Below, one piece after another: positions 37,314 through 46,044 of a stretch of DNA of 64,000 nt. Each line of letters starts with the position of its first letter. Within the stretch, counting starts at the first letter, position 1. The translations under genes and the position numbers were made by a program. The notes beneath the pieces are model-generated. The model was not told the DNA's origin. It did no database searches and was given only the letters and a program-made list of their open reading frames with translations. The DNA is from Hellea sp. (GTDB taxonomy: Bacteria; Pseudomonadota; Alphaproteobacteria; Caulobacterales; Maricaulaceae): contig JABDKG010000040.1 of the NCBI GenBank assembly GCA_013002305.1, forward strand, positions 124,001-188,000. The letters run 5' to 3'.

Positions 37314-38199
37314 TCACTTTTCCGATCGCTTTAACGACTGATTTTTTAGGCACAACTAACTGCCGTTTTTCCAGATCAATTAGTCCGTTGACCGCAATCA
37401 TGGAGCCATAGGGTTTACCTGTAATTGGGTTAACGAAATGATGGACCAATTGCCGGACTTTGTCTTTTACACCGAGCACGCCGGAGCAAATGATAAATGG
37501 ATCGCCGGAGCTCGGGAAAATGTGAAAACGGTGGCGAATTTCAAGCAAGACACCCATGACAGGTCCTACTTCAATACCGTCAGGCCAGGCAGTTCCAAAA
37601 TGCCGGATACTTCCTGACAAGCGCCCGAGCACATGCTGCGCGCAAACCGTATCTGAATTTCCGGTTTCCCAGCTTTGAAACACGCCCCGCCCAATAGTCT
37701 CGCAGCCCCATTTTTGCAGGGTTTCCAAATTGGCACCAGTCATTTCTGTATCCGGCATTCCCTTGGGCATCGCGTAGTCCGGAGTTTCAATCAGATATTT
37801 TTTGGCATTCCGCTTGAGCCTATCCGGCCATGGAAACGTCTGATGTGTCGGTAAGTAAACATGCTCTAATTGTTCCCGAATAGTCGCGGCCAAACTGCCA
37901 TCATCATGATACATCACATGCACAAGCGACAGATCATTTTTTCCGAGACGGGTGATGGCTGTTTCAATTCGAAGCGCCGAGCCCGGACGGGCTTCGCGCA
38001 TATATTTGATGTGAAATTCACGAACGCGGACAGTCGAAGGTGTGCCCTTTTCAAAAGCGTGGACGAGCCCCATTTGCATGATGAACATTTGCCGGGCTTG
38101 CTGCGCCTTCGTCATATAATGACGCATGTTCAGATGGCCAAGCTCGTCGCATTCCTGTTGGCCGGCTTCGCCCTGCCATGTCGGTAAAAACTGTTTCAA
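37291..38199 (-). CDS. Double-hotdog acyl-ACP/acyl-CoA thioesterase family protein
   Basis: A 302-residue protein with two 4HBT-like halves. The first (about 1-130) has ECDELGHLNMRHYM, the DxxGHxN catalytic pattern, and a central helix. The second (about 165-300) has ETIGRGVFQSWETGNSDTV and FVNPITGKPYGSMIAVNGLIDL. The two-hotdog length is that of acyl-ACP thioesterase-like proteins. It may release fatty acids or clear acyl-CoA for the neighbouring degradative operon, which is inference. It lies 3 bp after the Fur-family gene on the minus strand, so both may be cotranscribed. Confidence 0.78.
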   Translation of the reverse strand: MKQFLPTWQGEAGQQECDELGHLNMRHYMTKAQQARQMFIMQMGLVHAFEKGTPSTVRVREFHIKYMREARPGSALRIETAITRLGKNDLSLVHVMYHDDGSLAATIREQLEHVYLPTHQTFPWPDRLKRNAKKYLIETPDYAMPKGMPDTEMTGANLETLQKWGCETIGRGVFQSWETGNSDTVCAQHVLGRLSGSIRHFGTAWPDGIEVGPVMGVLLEIRHRFHIFPSSGDPFIICSGVLGVKDKVRQLVHHFVNPITGKPYGSMIAVNGLIDLEKRQLVVPKKSVVKAIGKVIIPNLHA

Positions 38200-38202
38200 T
38201 GT

Positions 38203-38646
38203 TTAGTCAGCGCAGCTGTCGCACTGTCCGTAATGCTCGATCACACTGCGTTTGATGACAAATCCATCTGGGCGACATTCCAGATGATCATGAGCGTGAC
38301 GCTCTTCGACCATATCGCAGCTCTCGCAAATAAAAAATTCGGCTGCATGACCCTCATGAAGATGGTCGCAAGTAATATAGGCGTTCAGCGCCTCAACCCG
38401 ATGCACCAATCCGAGGCGGGTGAAAAAATCAAGCGCGCGGTATACAGTCGGCGGTTTAGGGGAACCATGTTCAGGCCGCAGCATGTCGAGAAGATCATAT
38501 GCTTTAATCGGCCCTCCAGCATCTATCAAAAGGCCGAAAATATGCTCCCTTAGCGGCGTGAAACGCTCGCCATGGGCGGTGCAGACGTTCCGCGCATTTT
38601 CCATACGCTGCTCTTTACTGGCCGGAATATGGTCGTGATCTGCCAT
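38203..38646 (-). CDS. Fur family regulator, Zur-like
   Basis: A 147-residue winged-helix repressor. HTH region GERFTPLREHIFGLL, then KAYDLLDMLRPEHG and KPPTVYRALDFFTRLGLV. Metal-binding features: ITCDHLHEGHAAEFFICESCDMVEERHAHDHLE and the C-terminal pair CDSC, so a structural Zn site with CxxC pairs is likely. Zur is the closest family guess by the C-rich tail and the position of His residues, but Fur, Irr and Mur in alphaproteobacteria cannot be excluded from this. There is no zinc-uptake operon beside it. Confidence 0.78.
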   Translation of the reverse strand: MADHDHIPASKEQRMENARNVCTAHGERFTPLREHIFGLLIDAGGPIKAYDLLDMLRPEHGSPKPPTVYRALDFFTRLGLVHRVEALNAYITCDHLHEGHAAEFFICESCDMVEERHAHDHLECRPDGFVIKRSVIEHYGQCDSCAD

Positions 38647-38664
38647 GATGGTTTCCCTTTTTAA

Positions 38665-38677
38665 GATAACATAACGC
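38665..38677. promoter_or_regulatory. Possible Zur box upstream of the Fur-family gene
   Basis: On the minus strand this reads GCGTTATGTTATC, holding two GTTAT half-units. Known alphaproteobacterial Zur sites resemble GTTATATTATAAC. It sits 19-31 bp upstream of the Fur-family start codon, so autoregulation is possible. The inverted half is degenerate, so the call is weak. Confidence 0.25.
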
Positions 38678-38812
38678 CTAAAGTCGATTTTGCAAACGCG
38701 CTAAAATAGGAATTTCCAAGCGATTCGCGTGATTCTTTCATTGAAGCCCTATTGTATTTTCGCTAGGAGGCCCCAAATTTTCAAATAACGAATTCCAACA
38801 TATGAGGGAAAA

Positions 38813-39598
38813 ATGGCGAAAGCTCCGAAAGAAAATGATGTGTCCGTAACCGGCAATGTCATGTTTTACAACAATCCAAAACCACTGAACAAAGATGCAC
38901 ACGGCAAATCCGGTGTAAAGCCTGTCGATAAGCCATTTGAATTTATGGCCAAAAACCACTTTGTCCCGCTGACAGCACAAGAATTTGGCGCGGCTGCCGC
39001 GTCTTATCCAGTGGTATTTGCCGGCGATGAGAGAAACCCGATTGCTATTATGGGCATCCGGACCGGGGAAAACCTGTTCGTCTCTGAAGGTCAGTTTGCG
39101 CAAGACTATTATTTGCCTGCATTTGCACGCCGTTATCCATTTGTTTTGGCTAACGACCCGGACAATCAGAGATTTGTTGTCTGTGTTGACGAAGAAGCGG
39201 AATGCGTCACCAATAAAAAACCCGAGAAAAAGTTCTTTGATGGTGATCAGGCCTCTGCATTTACTCAGGAAGCTTTTCAGTTCCTGCAAAATTTCGAACG
39301 CGATCGTCAATCCACTCAGAATATGATCGCCCGTTTTAAAGAGCTCGATCTCTTTGAAATGAAAGACATGCACTTCCAAGGACAAAATCCTGATGGATCA
39401 CCGTCCGAGCGTCAGAAAATTGCGGAATATTTCGCGATTACAGAAGAGCGCCTCAAAGCCCTTCCGATCGAAACCATTAAGGAACTCAATGATAATGGCA
39501 TGCTTGCTGTTGCCCACGCGCACATGATTTCTCTCGGAAACTGGCAGCGTCTGGTCAATATGACCTTGCGCCGGGCTGCTGAAGAAGCCGCGAGTTAA
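38813..39598 (+). CDS. SapC family protein
   Basis: A 261-residue soluble protein whose middle part matches the SapC-like family (NHFVPLTAQEFGAAAASYPVVFAG, then VALYDLF-type DPDNQRFVVCVDEE). The name comes from Campylobacter S-layer genes; in alphaproteobacteria and other marine bacteria SapC proteins are widespread and their role is unknown. No signal peptide is visible. A strong terminator follows, so it is monocistronic. An AGGG ribosome site is just before the ATG. Confidence 0.82.
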   Translation: MAKAPKENDVSVTGNVMFYNNPKPLNKDAHGKSGVKPVDKPFEFMAKNHFVPLTAQEFGAAAASYPVVFAGDERNPIAIMGIRTGENLFVSEGQFAQDYYLPAFARRYPFVLANDPDNQRFVVCVDEEAECVTNKKPEKKFFDGDQASAFTQEAFQFLQNFERDRQSTQNMIARFKELDLFEMKDMHFQGQNPDGSPSERQKIAEYFAITEERLKALPIETIKELNDNGMLAVAHAHMISLGNWQRLVNMTLRRAAEEAAS

Positions 39599-39621
39599 GC
39601 GTTCTGTAGAATGATAAATTG

Positions 39622-39645
39622 CCCGGCCCTTGTGCCGGGTTTTTT
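39622..39645 (+). terminator. Rho-independent terminator after the SapC-family gene
   Basis: CCCGGC (39622-39627), loop CCTTGT, GCCGGG (39634-39639), then TTTTTT. A 6-bp GC stem with a run of six T, 24 bp after the stop codon. Confidence 0.85.
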
Positions 39646-39728
39646 ATTTGCCTCACACTGTGTTCAAATGTGCGTGAGACTGCGTTTTCTGCATGGGCTT
39701 GTTAACTCATTTACGGTAAGAGGCCGCC

Positions 39729-41828
39729 ATGCGATTCATAATTCTGACATTATCGGCGCTTTGGATATGGATGAGCGTTACGGACGCGCAGGCTTCCGAG
39801 TCAGCCCTTGTCGATACGGGCTATGTTAACGCTCAGCTCGTCAGTGATCACAGCGAAGTCGCGCCGGGCCAAACCTTTCATATCGCGTTACGTCAGCTTA
39901 TGGATAAGGGCTGGCATACTTATTGGTATAATCCGGGCGATAGTGGCGAGCCTGTTCAAATTAAGGGCTGGGACAAATCTGATGCGTTGACAACCGGCGA
40001 AATAATCTGGCCACTACCGCGCGCTATTCCAACCGGGTCCGATGATTTTATTTTAATTAATTACGGATTTGATGACAGCGCCGTTTTTCCGGTACCGGTA
40101 ACCGTTTCGCCGGACGCGGCTCTTGGGGATGTGCTCTCTATCGAGGGCGATTTTTATTATTTGGTCTGTGAGGATATTTGTGTCCCTGAAGGGACGAAAC
40201 TATCACTCAACGTCATAGTCGGCGAGCCTAAACTCGACGAACAATGGAGCGGATTGATCGAGCAAAGCCGTGCCAAATCACCAAAGCTCGGAACGATCGA
40301 CGCCGGAATCATCAAGCGGGATAAGCGCGCAATATTGCGGTTTAAAAACCTGCCCACCGGTGAATATGATCAGGCCCATTTTTTTCCTTGGGAGCAGGGC
40401 ATTATTGAGCCGAGCGTTCCGCAAGTTCTGACAATTACTAATCAAGGCCTTCAAATTGAAACCGATACCGGCTTTGGCTGGAAAAAAGACCCACCAGAAA
40501 CCGCAGGCGGTGTCTTACGCTATTTAGGCAAAGACGGGCCGGTCGGCGTGGACGTAATTGTCAAAACAGATTCTATCCCGGATATTGGGGCGGTCGCATC
40601 GGCGCCTGCGACAGTCGGGCCTGACAATGACACGGCTAATATCGGCCTTCTGAGCATGATTTTCGCAGCGTTCCTGGGGGGCGTAGTTTTAAATATCATG
40701 CCCTGTGTATTTCCAATTGTATCTTTGAAGGCACTCAGTATCGCTAAAATGGCCCATGGGGATTTGCGCCAGGTTCGCCGCGATGCCTGGATGTACACGA
40801 TCGGGATCATCGCCTCTTTCCTTTTAATGACGGCTCTTATCCTGATGCTTAAAGCCGGCGGCAGCTCGGTCGGCTGGGCGTTTCATTTTCAAGACCCGAG
40901 GGTCGTTGGCGTTTTAGCAATTTTACTATTCGCGATTGGGCTCAATCTTTTAGGCGTATTTGAAGTGGCTGGCGGGTTTCAAAATACCGGGCAATCTTTG
41001 ACGCAAAAAGGCGGACTGGTCGGATCATTCTTTACCGGTGTCTTAGCCGTTATTGTTGCAACCCCTTGTATGGCCCCGTTTATGGCGGGCGCCGCCGGCT
41101 ATGCCATAACCCAATCTCCGAGCAGCGCAGCAATTATTTTCCTAACGCTCGGCATCGGGTTTGCGCTGCCTTATCTGCTGATCGCCTATATTCCGGCCCT
41201 CTCGCGCAAACTGCCCAAGCCCGGCGACTGGATGGTCAAATTTAAAGAGTTTCTGGCCTTCCCAATGTTTGGCGCTGTGATCTGGTTGATTTGGGTCTTG
41301 GTACAGCAATCCGGCGCAGAAGGCCTGTGGATGTTGCTAACGGCCATGCTGGTCTTAGGGTTCGCGATTTGGCTTCTGCATCAAAACTGGCAATGGGCAA
41401 AAGCTTTAGGTGTGATCGCGCTGCTTGCAATGGCAGCCATAACTATCGCTCTCCATCCTCGGCAGATCAGTACTGAGGGCGAGAAATGGTCTGCGGAGCG
41501 GGTTGCAGAATTGCGCGCCCAAGGAAATCCAGTATTTGTAGATTTTACAGCCGCTTGGTGTGTGCCGTGTAAAGTCAATGAGGGACGGGTCTTAAACACA
41601 ACAGAAATCAAAGAACTCTTCAGCGAGACGGGCACTAGATTTCTAATCGCCGATTGGACCAATCGTGATCCCGTCATTGCCGATGAGTTGGCGAAATTTG
41701 GACGGGCCGGGGTTCCGCTCTACCTCTTATACCCGCCGGGTAACAATGACGTGATGCCTGAAATTTTACCTCAAATTCTGACCAAATCTATGATAAGAGA
41801 GAAAATTCAGGCGGTACGCTCAAACTGA
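39729..41828 (+). CDS. dsbD: Protein-disulfide reductase DsbD family protein
   Basis: A 699-residue three-part protein that carries electrons from cytosolic thioredoxin across the membrane to periplasmic thiol proteins. After a signal segment comes a periplasmic N-terminal domain of the DsbD-alpha type (about 25-200, with Cys in VCEDICVPEG). The membrane domain of eight segments (about 300-560) holds the Cys pair in IMPCVFPIVSLKAL and ATPCMAPFMAGAAG. The C-terminal thioredoxin-like domain (about 585-699) has WCVPCK. All three redox sites are present. It is followed by a secreted redoxin, a plausible electron acceptor (inference). Confidence 0.92.
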   Translation: MRFIILTLSALWIWMSVTDAQASESALVDTGYVNAQLVSDHSEVAPGQTFHIALRQLMDKGWHTYWYNPGDSGEPVQIKGWDKSDALTTGEIIWPLPRAIPTGSDDFILINYGFDDSAVFPVPVTVSPDAALGDVLSIEGDFYYLVCEDICVPEGTKLSLNVIVGEPKLDEQWSGLIEQSRAKSPKLGTIDAGIIKRDKRAILRFKNLPTGEYDQAHFFPWEQGIIEPSVPQVLTITNQGLQIETDTGFGWKKDPPETAGGVLRYLGKDGPVGVDVIVKTDSIPDIGAVASAPATVGPDNDTANIGLLSMIFAAFLGGVVLNIMPCVFPIVSLKALSIAKMAHGDLRQVRRDAWMYTIGIIASFLLMTALILMLKAGGSSVGWAFHFQDPRVVGVLAILLFAIGLNLLGVFEVAGGFQNTGQSLTQKGGLVGSFFTGVLAVIVATPCMAPFMAGAAGYAITQSPSSAAIIFLTLGIGFALPYLLIAYIPALSRKLPKPGDWMVKFKEFLAFPMFGAVIWLIWVLVQQSGAEGLWMLLTAMLVLGFAIWLLHQNWQWAKALGVIALLAMAAITIALHPRQISTEGEKWSAERVAELRAQGNPVFVDFTAAWCVPCKVNEGRVLNTTEIKELFSETGTRFLIADWTNRDPVIADELAKFGRAGVPLYLLYPPGNNDVMPEILPQILTKSMIREKIQAVRSN

Positions 41829-41852
41829 TATCTCAAAGGAGAGCCCTAGATT

Positions 41853-42476
41853 ATGTCTCGTAATTTAATAAAATTAGCCGTTCTCGGTGTTGCTACATTG
41901 GCGCTAACCGGCACAGCTCATGCCAAGATCGAAACCGGTAGCACGGTCTCAAATATCTCCGTCGTGGATTCTGATGGAAATTCGCACAATCTGTCAGATT
42001 TTGCCGGGAAGAAGGTTGTTTTAGAATGGACCAATCACAAATGTCCCTATGTGGTGAAACATTATAATCCAGCTCATGATGGCGGTAATATGCAAAACCT
42101 GCAACAGGCTGCCGCCGATGATGGCGTCGTCTGGTTATCGATCATTTCATCGGCTCCGGGCAAGCAGGGCTATGTGTCCGGTACGCAGGCCAATCAACTT
42201 TCTGCCGACCGCGGCGCAGCTCCTTCGGCGGTCATTCTGGATGCTTCTGGCGAAGCCGGCCAGATGTTTAGTGCCAAGACGACGCCGCATATGTATGTGA
42301 TCGATGAAGCTCAAACCCTGGTTTATCAAGGCGCAATTGATGATATTCGCTCGACCAATGTCAATGATATCGCCAATGCGACTAATTATGTCACGGCAGC
42401 GCTCAGCGCGATGGATGCCGGGACGCCGGTCGCTGAAACCGATACCAAGCCTTATGGCTGTAGCGTTAAATATTAA
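41853..42476 (+). CDS. Secreted thioredoxin-fold (redoxin) protein
   Basis: A 207-residue protein with a signal peptide cut after about AHA (residue 24). The thioredoxin-like fold starts at ISVVDSDGNSHNLSDFAGKKVVLEW. A single redox Cys lies in TNHKCPYVVKHY; the second CxxC Cys is absent, so this may be a peroxidase-like or one-Cys redoxin. Its position just after dsbD suggests it receives electrons there, which is inference. A GGAGAG ribosome site precedes the ATG. It is widespread beside dsbD in marine alphaproteobacteria, as far as I recall. Confidence 0.82.
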   Translation: MSRNLIKLAVLGVATLALTGTAHAKIETGSTVSNISVVDSDGNSHNLSDFAGKKVVLEWTNHKCPYVVKHYNPAHDGGNMQNLQQAAADDGVVWLSIISSAPGKQGYVSGTQANQLSADRGAAPSAVILDASGEAGQMFSAKTTPHMYVIDEAQTLVYQGAIDDIRSTNVNDIANATNYVTAALSAMDAGTPVAETDTKPYGCSVKY

Positions 42477-42589
42477 TATCTTCGCCTAGGTTCCTCCCAC
42501 AGGTGCGAAGGCGATGAAGGCGATGTCCTCCGTTTGAGAGGGCAGCGTTTTATTTTGCCTAATACACATCACACCGTTATAGCGATGCC

Positions 42590-43402
42590 ATGACACAGAT
42601 AATTGATATTGGCGTTCTCGGGGCTGAAGGCCGGATGGGCGCGGCGATCATTCAGGCCTTGCGGGCTGAGCCTAAAGCCCAGCTAAGCGTGGCATTGACA
42701 TCGCCAGCTTCTAGAAATCTCGGGCAGGATATGGCCGAAATTGCGGGTCTTTCTAATAGCGGTGTTCTTCTTTCATCCGATATTGGCACAGGCCTTGAAA
42801 ACTGTGATGTGATGATCGATTTTTCCTCACCCAAGGCCGCGATTGACGCCGCGCTAAATATGCACCGCGCAAGATGCGGATCGCTCGTGACCGGCACGAC
42901 TGGATATACCTCAACGGAGGAAAAGGCCTTATTAGCCGCGGGCGAGAGTATTACATTGCTTAAATCCGGCAATTTTTCGATGGGCGTGAATATGCTCGAG
43001 GCGTTGGTTGAACTGGCGACCGAAAAGCTCAACCAAGATTGGGACATCGAGATCTCGGAAATGCATCACCGACATAAAATCGATGCGCCGTCAGGCACCG
43101 CGTTGATGCTCGGCGAAGCGGCAGCGCGAGGGCGCAGGGTCGCTCTTTCCGAACAGCAAGTTTTATCACGCGAGGGTAGGGGCGCGGCGCGGCAAAGTGG
43201 GCAAATCGGATTTTCGGCTCTGCGCGGCGGCGGTGTTATCGGGCAGCATAATGTTCATCTGGCCACCGAACTTGAAATGATAACTCTATCTCACGAAGCC
43301 TTTGACAGATCTGTCTTTGCCAGCGGAGCCGTCGCGGCTGCCATTTGGGCTCACGACAAGCCTAAAGGGCTATTCTCGATGCGCGATGTCTTAGGAATTT
43401 AG
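42590..43402 (+). CDS. dapB: 4-hydroxy-tetrahydrodipicolinate reductase
   Basis: DapB reduces (hydroxy)tetrahydrodipicolinate with NAD(P)H in lysine/DAP synthesis. The 270-residue protein has GVLGAEGRMGAAI for the dinucleotide site, TGTTGYTSTEE, and the catalytic EMHHRHKIDAPSGTALM, with the second His and the Lys conserved. A C-terminal GGGVIGQHNVHLATELE segment matches the family. The gene is alone, with its own 113-bp upstream gap. Confidence 0.95.
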   Translation: MTQIIDIGVLGAEGRMGAAIIQALRAEPKAQLSVALTSPASRNLGQDMAEIAGLSNSGVLLSSDIGTGLENCDVMIDFSSPKAAIDAALNMHRARCGSLVTGTTGYTSTEEKALLAAGESITLLKSGNFSMGVNMLEALVELATEKLNQDWDIEISEMHHRHKIDAPSGTALMLGEAAARGRRVALSEQQVLSREGRGAARQSGQIGFSALRGGGVIGQHNVHLATELEMITLSHEAFDRSVFASGAVAAAIWAHDKPKGLFSMRDVLGI

Positions 43403-43420
43403 TTCGGAACTCTTTGTTGA

Positions 43421-43654
43421 TTATTCCGCGGCGTTGGCGATGCCGTTTTCGTCAGGTTCATATTCCAATAGGTCAGCCGGTTGACAATCCAGCTCCCGGC
43501 ACAAAGCTTCGAGAGTTGAGAAACGGATAGCCCGGGCTTTGCCGGTTTTCAAAATCGATAAATTGGCCAGCGTTATACCGACCCTCTCGGCCAGCTCAGT
43601 TAGCGACATACGGCGATCCAGCAAAATGCGGTCGAGATTTACGCGAATTCCCAT
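43421..43654 (-). CDS. Small HTH (YozG/HTH_26-type, XRE) regulator
   Basis: A 77-residue Cro/C1-type HTH protein: RRMSLTELAERVGITLANLSILKTGKARAIRFSTLEALCRELD is the helix-turn-helix, followed by a short acidic tail (QPADLLEYEPDENG). This is the YozG subfamily, which commonly pairs with DUF2975 membrane proteins. Its start overlaps the DUF2975 stop (TAATG), so the two are coupled. It is the best candidate for the protein binding the AT-rich motif upstream of the operon. Confidence 0.85.
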   Translation of the reverse strand: MGIRVNLDRILLDRRMSLTELAERVGITLANLSILKTGKARAIRFSTLEALCRELDCQPADLLEYEPDENGIANAAE

Positions 43655-44196
43655 TAGACTGTGAGCTCCTGATCGCGGCGAAGTTCAAGTCCAATACGGA
43701 AAACCTCGGCCATAATTGCGATAAACAGAACCAATATCCATGCCTGCAATCTGATCTCGACGCCGATTACAGTCTCCGAAGACACAGAATTTGCAGCGCC
43801 ATTATTAAATATTATCGAGGCCAGCATGCGCACGATTTCAGCGAGCGCAATGATAATCCAAGTTTTGCGCAGGCGCGAAATATTTTCGCTAACAAATGGG
43901 TTGCCTCTGACGGTCGTTTTAACAATCGCCCGGACAACAAAGGCGACATAAAGATATGCGGCCAATATTATCGACCCGCCTAATATCCCACCAGCCATAA
44001 GCCCGCCAACCGATGTCACCATGCCGGATTTGTCGCTTTCTTTTAAAACGTCCTCGAACCCAGGATCGAAATGCGCTAAAACTCCGACGATAATAAATAG
44101 GATCAGAAACAATAGCAGCATCGCAATTACGATATTGATTAAGATATTTAGCGTTTTCGCTGCGCGGAAATATTGAGATGTATTTTCAGTACTCAT
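43654..44196 (-). CDS. DUF2975 membrane protein
   Basis: About 180 residues with four membrane segments (about 16-40, 65-88, 113-130, 150-170). The DUF2975 signature GNPFVSENISRLRK (about 96-109) between segments 2 and 3, and the end EVFRIGLELRRDQELTV, are both present. I start at the ATG at 44194-44196 with GGTGG 6 bp upstream; a longer frame reaches 44289 but covers the operator motif and looks non-coding. The family probably senses a signal at the membrane and controls its partner HTH protein; this is inference from pairing. Function unknown. Confidence 0.82.
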   Translation of the reverse strand: MSTENTSQYFRAAKTLNILINIVIAMLLLFLILFIIVGVLAHFDPGFEDVLKESDKSGMVTSVGGLMAGGILGGSIILAAYLYVAFVVRAIVKTTVRGNPFVSENISRLRKTWIIIALAEIVRMLASIIFNNGAANSVSSETVIGVEIRLQAWILVLFIAIMAEVFRIGLELRRDQELTV

Positions 44197-44218
44197 AGCC
44201 ACCAATTGTGATTTAGCT

Positions 44219-44238
44219 TTATCGATAAACAATAATTT
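44219..44238 (-). promoter_or_regulatory. AT-rich operator candidate, copy 1 (DUF2975/HTH operon)
   Basis: On the minus strand, AAATTATTGTTTATCGATAA, 23-42 bp before the DUF2975 start codon. The same 20 bases occur exactly at 57882-57901 upstream of urcA, with a second related copy there. The core ATTATTGTTTA-N3-ATAA contains the palindrome TTATCGATAA in this copy. The likely ligand is the HTH protein encoded in this operon (inference). Confidence 0.6.
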
Positions 44239-44300
44239 AATATCTGGCAAGAGCTTTACCCAGACCTTTAGAGAGATTATCGAGAGCATTAGGAGTGTTT

Positions 44301-44915
44301 ATGGAAAAATTGACCAAATTTCTCGTCGCCTCGCATAATCAAGGCAAAGTTCGAGAGATCAGAGAATTACTCGCGCCTCTTGGCGTAGAGACTGTGAGCG
44401 CGGCAGAGCTTGACCTACCAGAGCCGGAAGAAACAGAAACGTCATTTGCCGGAAATGCCCGGTTAAAAGCTCAGGTTGCCGCCGAGCTTAGTGGGCTGCC
44501 GTCACTTTCCGATGATAGCGGTTTAGCGGTTGATGCGCTGGGCGGTGATCCGGGGATTTATGCGGCGCGCTGGGCCGCTATACCCAAGGTCGAAGGCGGT
44601 GGTCGCGATTTTGATATGGCAATGTGGCGGGTGCATTCGCAAATGCAGGATAAGGGCGGCCCGGATACGGCGCGGTTTATCTGCGCGCTATGTTTAGCTT
44701 TCCCGGACGGTGAGTATGAAATTTACGAAGGCAAGGTTGAGGGCCGGATTGTATGGCCGCCGCAAGGCGTAAAAGGCTTTGGCTATGATCCGATTTTCCA
44801 GGCCATAGGCGATGAAAAAACATTTGCTCAAATTGATCCGGCGGAAAAACATGCCAAGAGCCACCGCGCCGATGCGTTTGCAAAATTTTTGAAAGCCCGG
44901 TTCCCAAGTGGCTAA
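44301..44915 (+). CDS. rdgB: RdgB/HAM1 non-canonical purine NTP pyrophosphatase
   Basis: RdgB hydrolyses dITP, XTP and similar nucleotides, keeping damaged purines out of DNA and RNA. The protein, about 204 residues, has [23 protein letters not shown] and the conserved [23 protein letters not shown]. Of two close starts I choose the ATG at 44301 because AGGAG lies 5 bp before it; the GTG at 44295 is less likely. The 3' end overlaps hemW by 8 bp. Confidence 0.94.
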   Translation: MEKLTKFLVASHNQGKVREIRELLAPLGVETVSAAELDLPEPEETETSFAGNARLKAQVAAELSGLPSLSDDSGLAVDALGGDPGIYAARWAAIPKVEGGGRDFDMAMWRVHSQMQDKGGPDTARFICALCLAFPDGEYEIYEGKVEGRIVWPPQGVKGFGYDPIFQAIGDEKTFAQIDPAEKHAKSHRADAFAKFLKARFPSG

Positions 44916-46044
44916 GAGCCCGCTCGCCATCTATATTCACTGGCCCTATTGCGCTCGGATTTGTCCTTATTGCGACTTCAATGTCTATAAGGGTACCCGC
45001 AACGATGCGCTTGTGTCCGCCATTGATCAAGACCTGACTTATTGGCGCGAGCGTACAGGAACGCGCGAGATAATCTCTATTCATTTTGGCGGCGGGACGC
45101 CCTCCCTTTTACCGGCCGCGCATATTGGACGGCTTGTTGATAAAGTCGACAAATTATGGGGCCTCGCCGCCGGAACCGAGGTCGGCCTTGAAGCCAATCC
45201 GGCAGATACCCGCCGGGACTATTGGAAGGCAATCCGCAGCTCAGGCGTGAACCGAATATCGCTTGGCGTTCAAAGTTTTAATGACGGCGCGCTTAAATTT
45301 CTTGGCCGGGATCATGACGGCGCGCAGGCCATAGCGGCGGCTGGTGATATCGCCTCTATATTTTCCAATTTTTCGCTCGATTTGATTTTTGGCTGGGCCG
45401 GGCAATCGGCCAACGACTGGTCGCAAGACCTAAAAATCGCTTTGTCTCTCAAACCCGCCCATCTTTCAACTTATCAGCTCACCATCGAACCCGGCACAGC
45501 TTTTGAGCGGGCCGAAGCGCGCGGCAATGAAAAGGCTGTCCACGCCGACCAAAGCGCTGATCTTTATGATCAGCTTCGGCGCCGGCTTACATCGTCGGGA
45601 TTTGAGCACTATGAAATTTCCAATTTCGCCCAGCGCGGCCATCGTTCGCGTCACAATCTCGCCTATTGGCAGGGTCATGATTATATTGGTGTCGGTCCCG
45701 GCGCTCATGGGCGGGTGACATCTGGCGGGCAGCGAATAGCGACCACGGCAAAGGCGCGCCCAGGAAACTATATAAGCAGCGTCCAAGACCAAGAACCAGA
45801 CCCACGCGATCAAGAACTTTTATCCGGCGAAGACTGGGCAGCAGAATATTTGATGATGGGGATGCGCATCCAGGACGGTATTTCAATTGCTCGTTTTGAA
45901 GAGCTCGTGGGCCACTCAATTCCAGCGGCCCCGCTTAATGATCTGATAGCGGCCGATTTGATCCAGAAAACAAAAGATAAAATGACGGCCACTGAGACGG
46001 GCCGGCCATTGCTGGATCACATTATCCGGAAGCTGCTAACTTAG
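44908..46044 (+). CDS. hemW: Radical SAM heme chaperone HemW
   Basis: A 378-residue protein of the HemN-like group. The radical SAM cluster motif CxxxCxxC is in [14 protein letters not shown]. The sequence lacks the first-Cys extension of true HemN and has the HemW pattern ([50 protein letters not shown]). HemW delivers heme to respiratory enzymes rather than making it. The GTG start lies inside the 3' end of rdgB, a common alphaproteobacterial arrangement. Confidence 0.93.
   Translation: MAKSPLAIYIHWPYCARICPYCDFNVYKGTRNDALVSAIDQDLTYWRERTGTREIISIHFGGGTPSLLPAAHIGRLVDKVDKLWGLAAGTEVGLEANPADTRRDYWKAIRSSGVNRISLGVQSFNDGALKFLGRDHDGAQAIAAAGDIASIFSNFSLDLIFGWAGQSANDWSQDLKIALSLKPAHLSTYQLTIEPGTAFERAEARGNEKAVHADQSADLYDQLRRRLTSSGFEHYEISNFAQRGHRSRHNLAYWQGHDYIGVGPGAHGRVTSGGQRIATTAKARPGNYISSVQDQEPDPRDQELLSGEDWAAEYLMMGMRIQDGISIARFEELVGHSIPAAPLNDLIAADLIQKTKDKMTATETGRPLLDHIIRKLLT

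Noticed and set aside
42480-42510. CTTCGC/GCGAAG inverted repeat after the redoxin gene
   Set aside because: Large 19-base loop and no T run, so not a convincing terminator.
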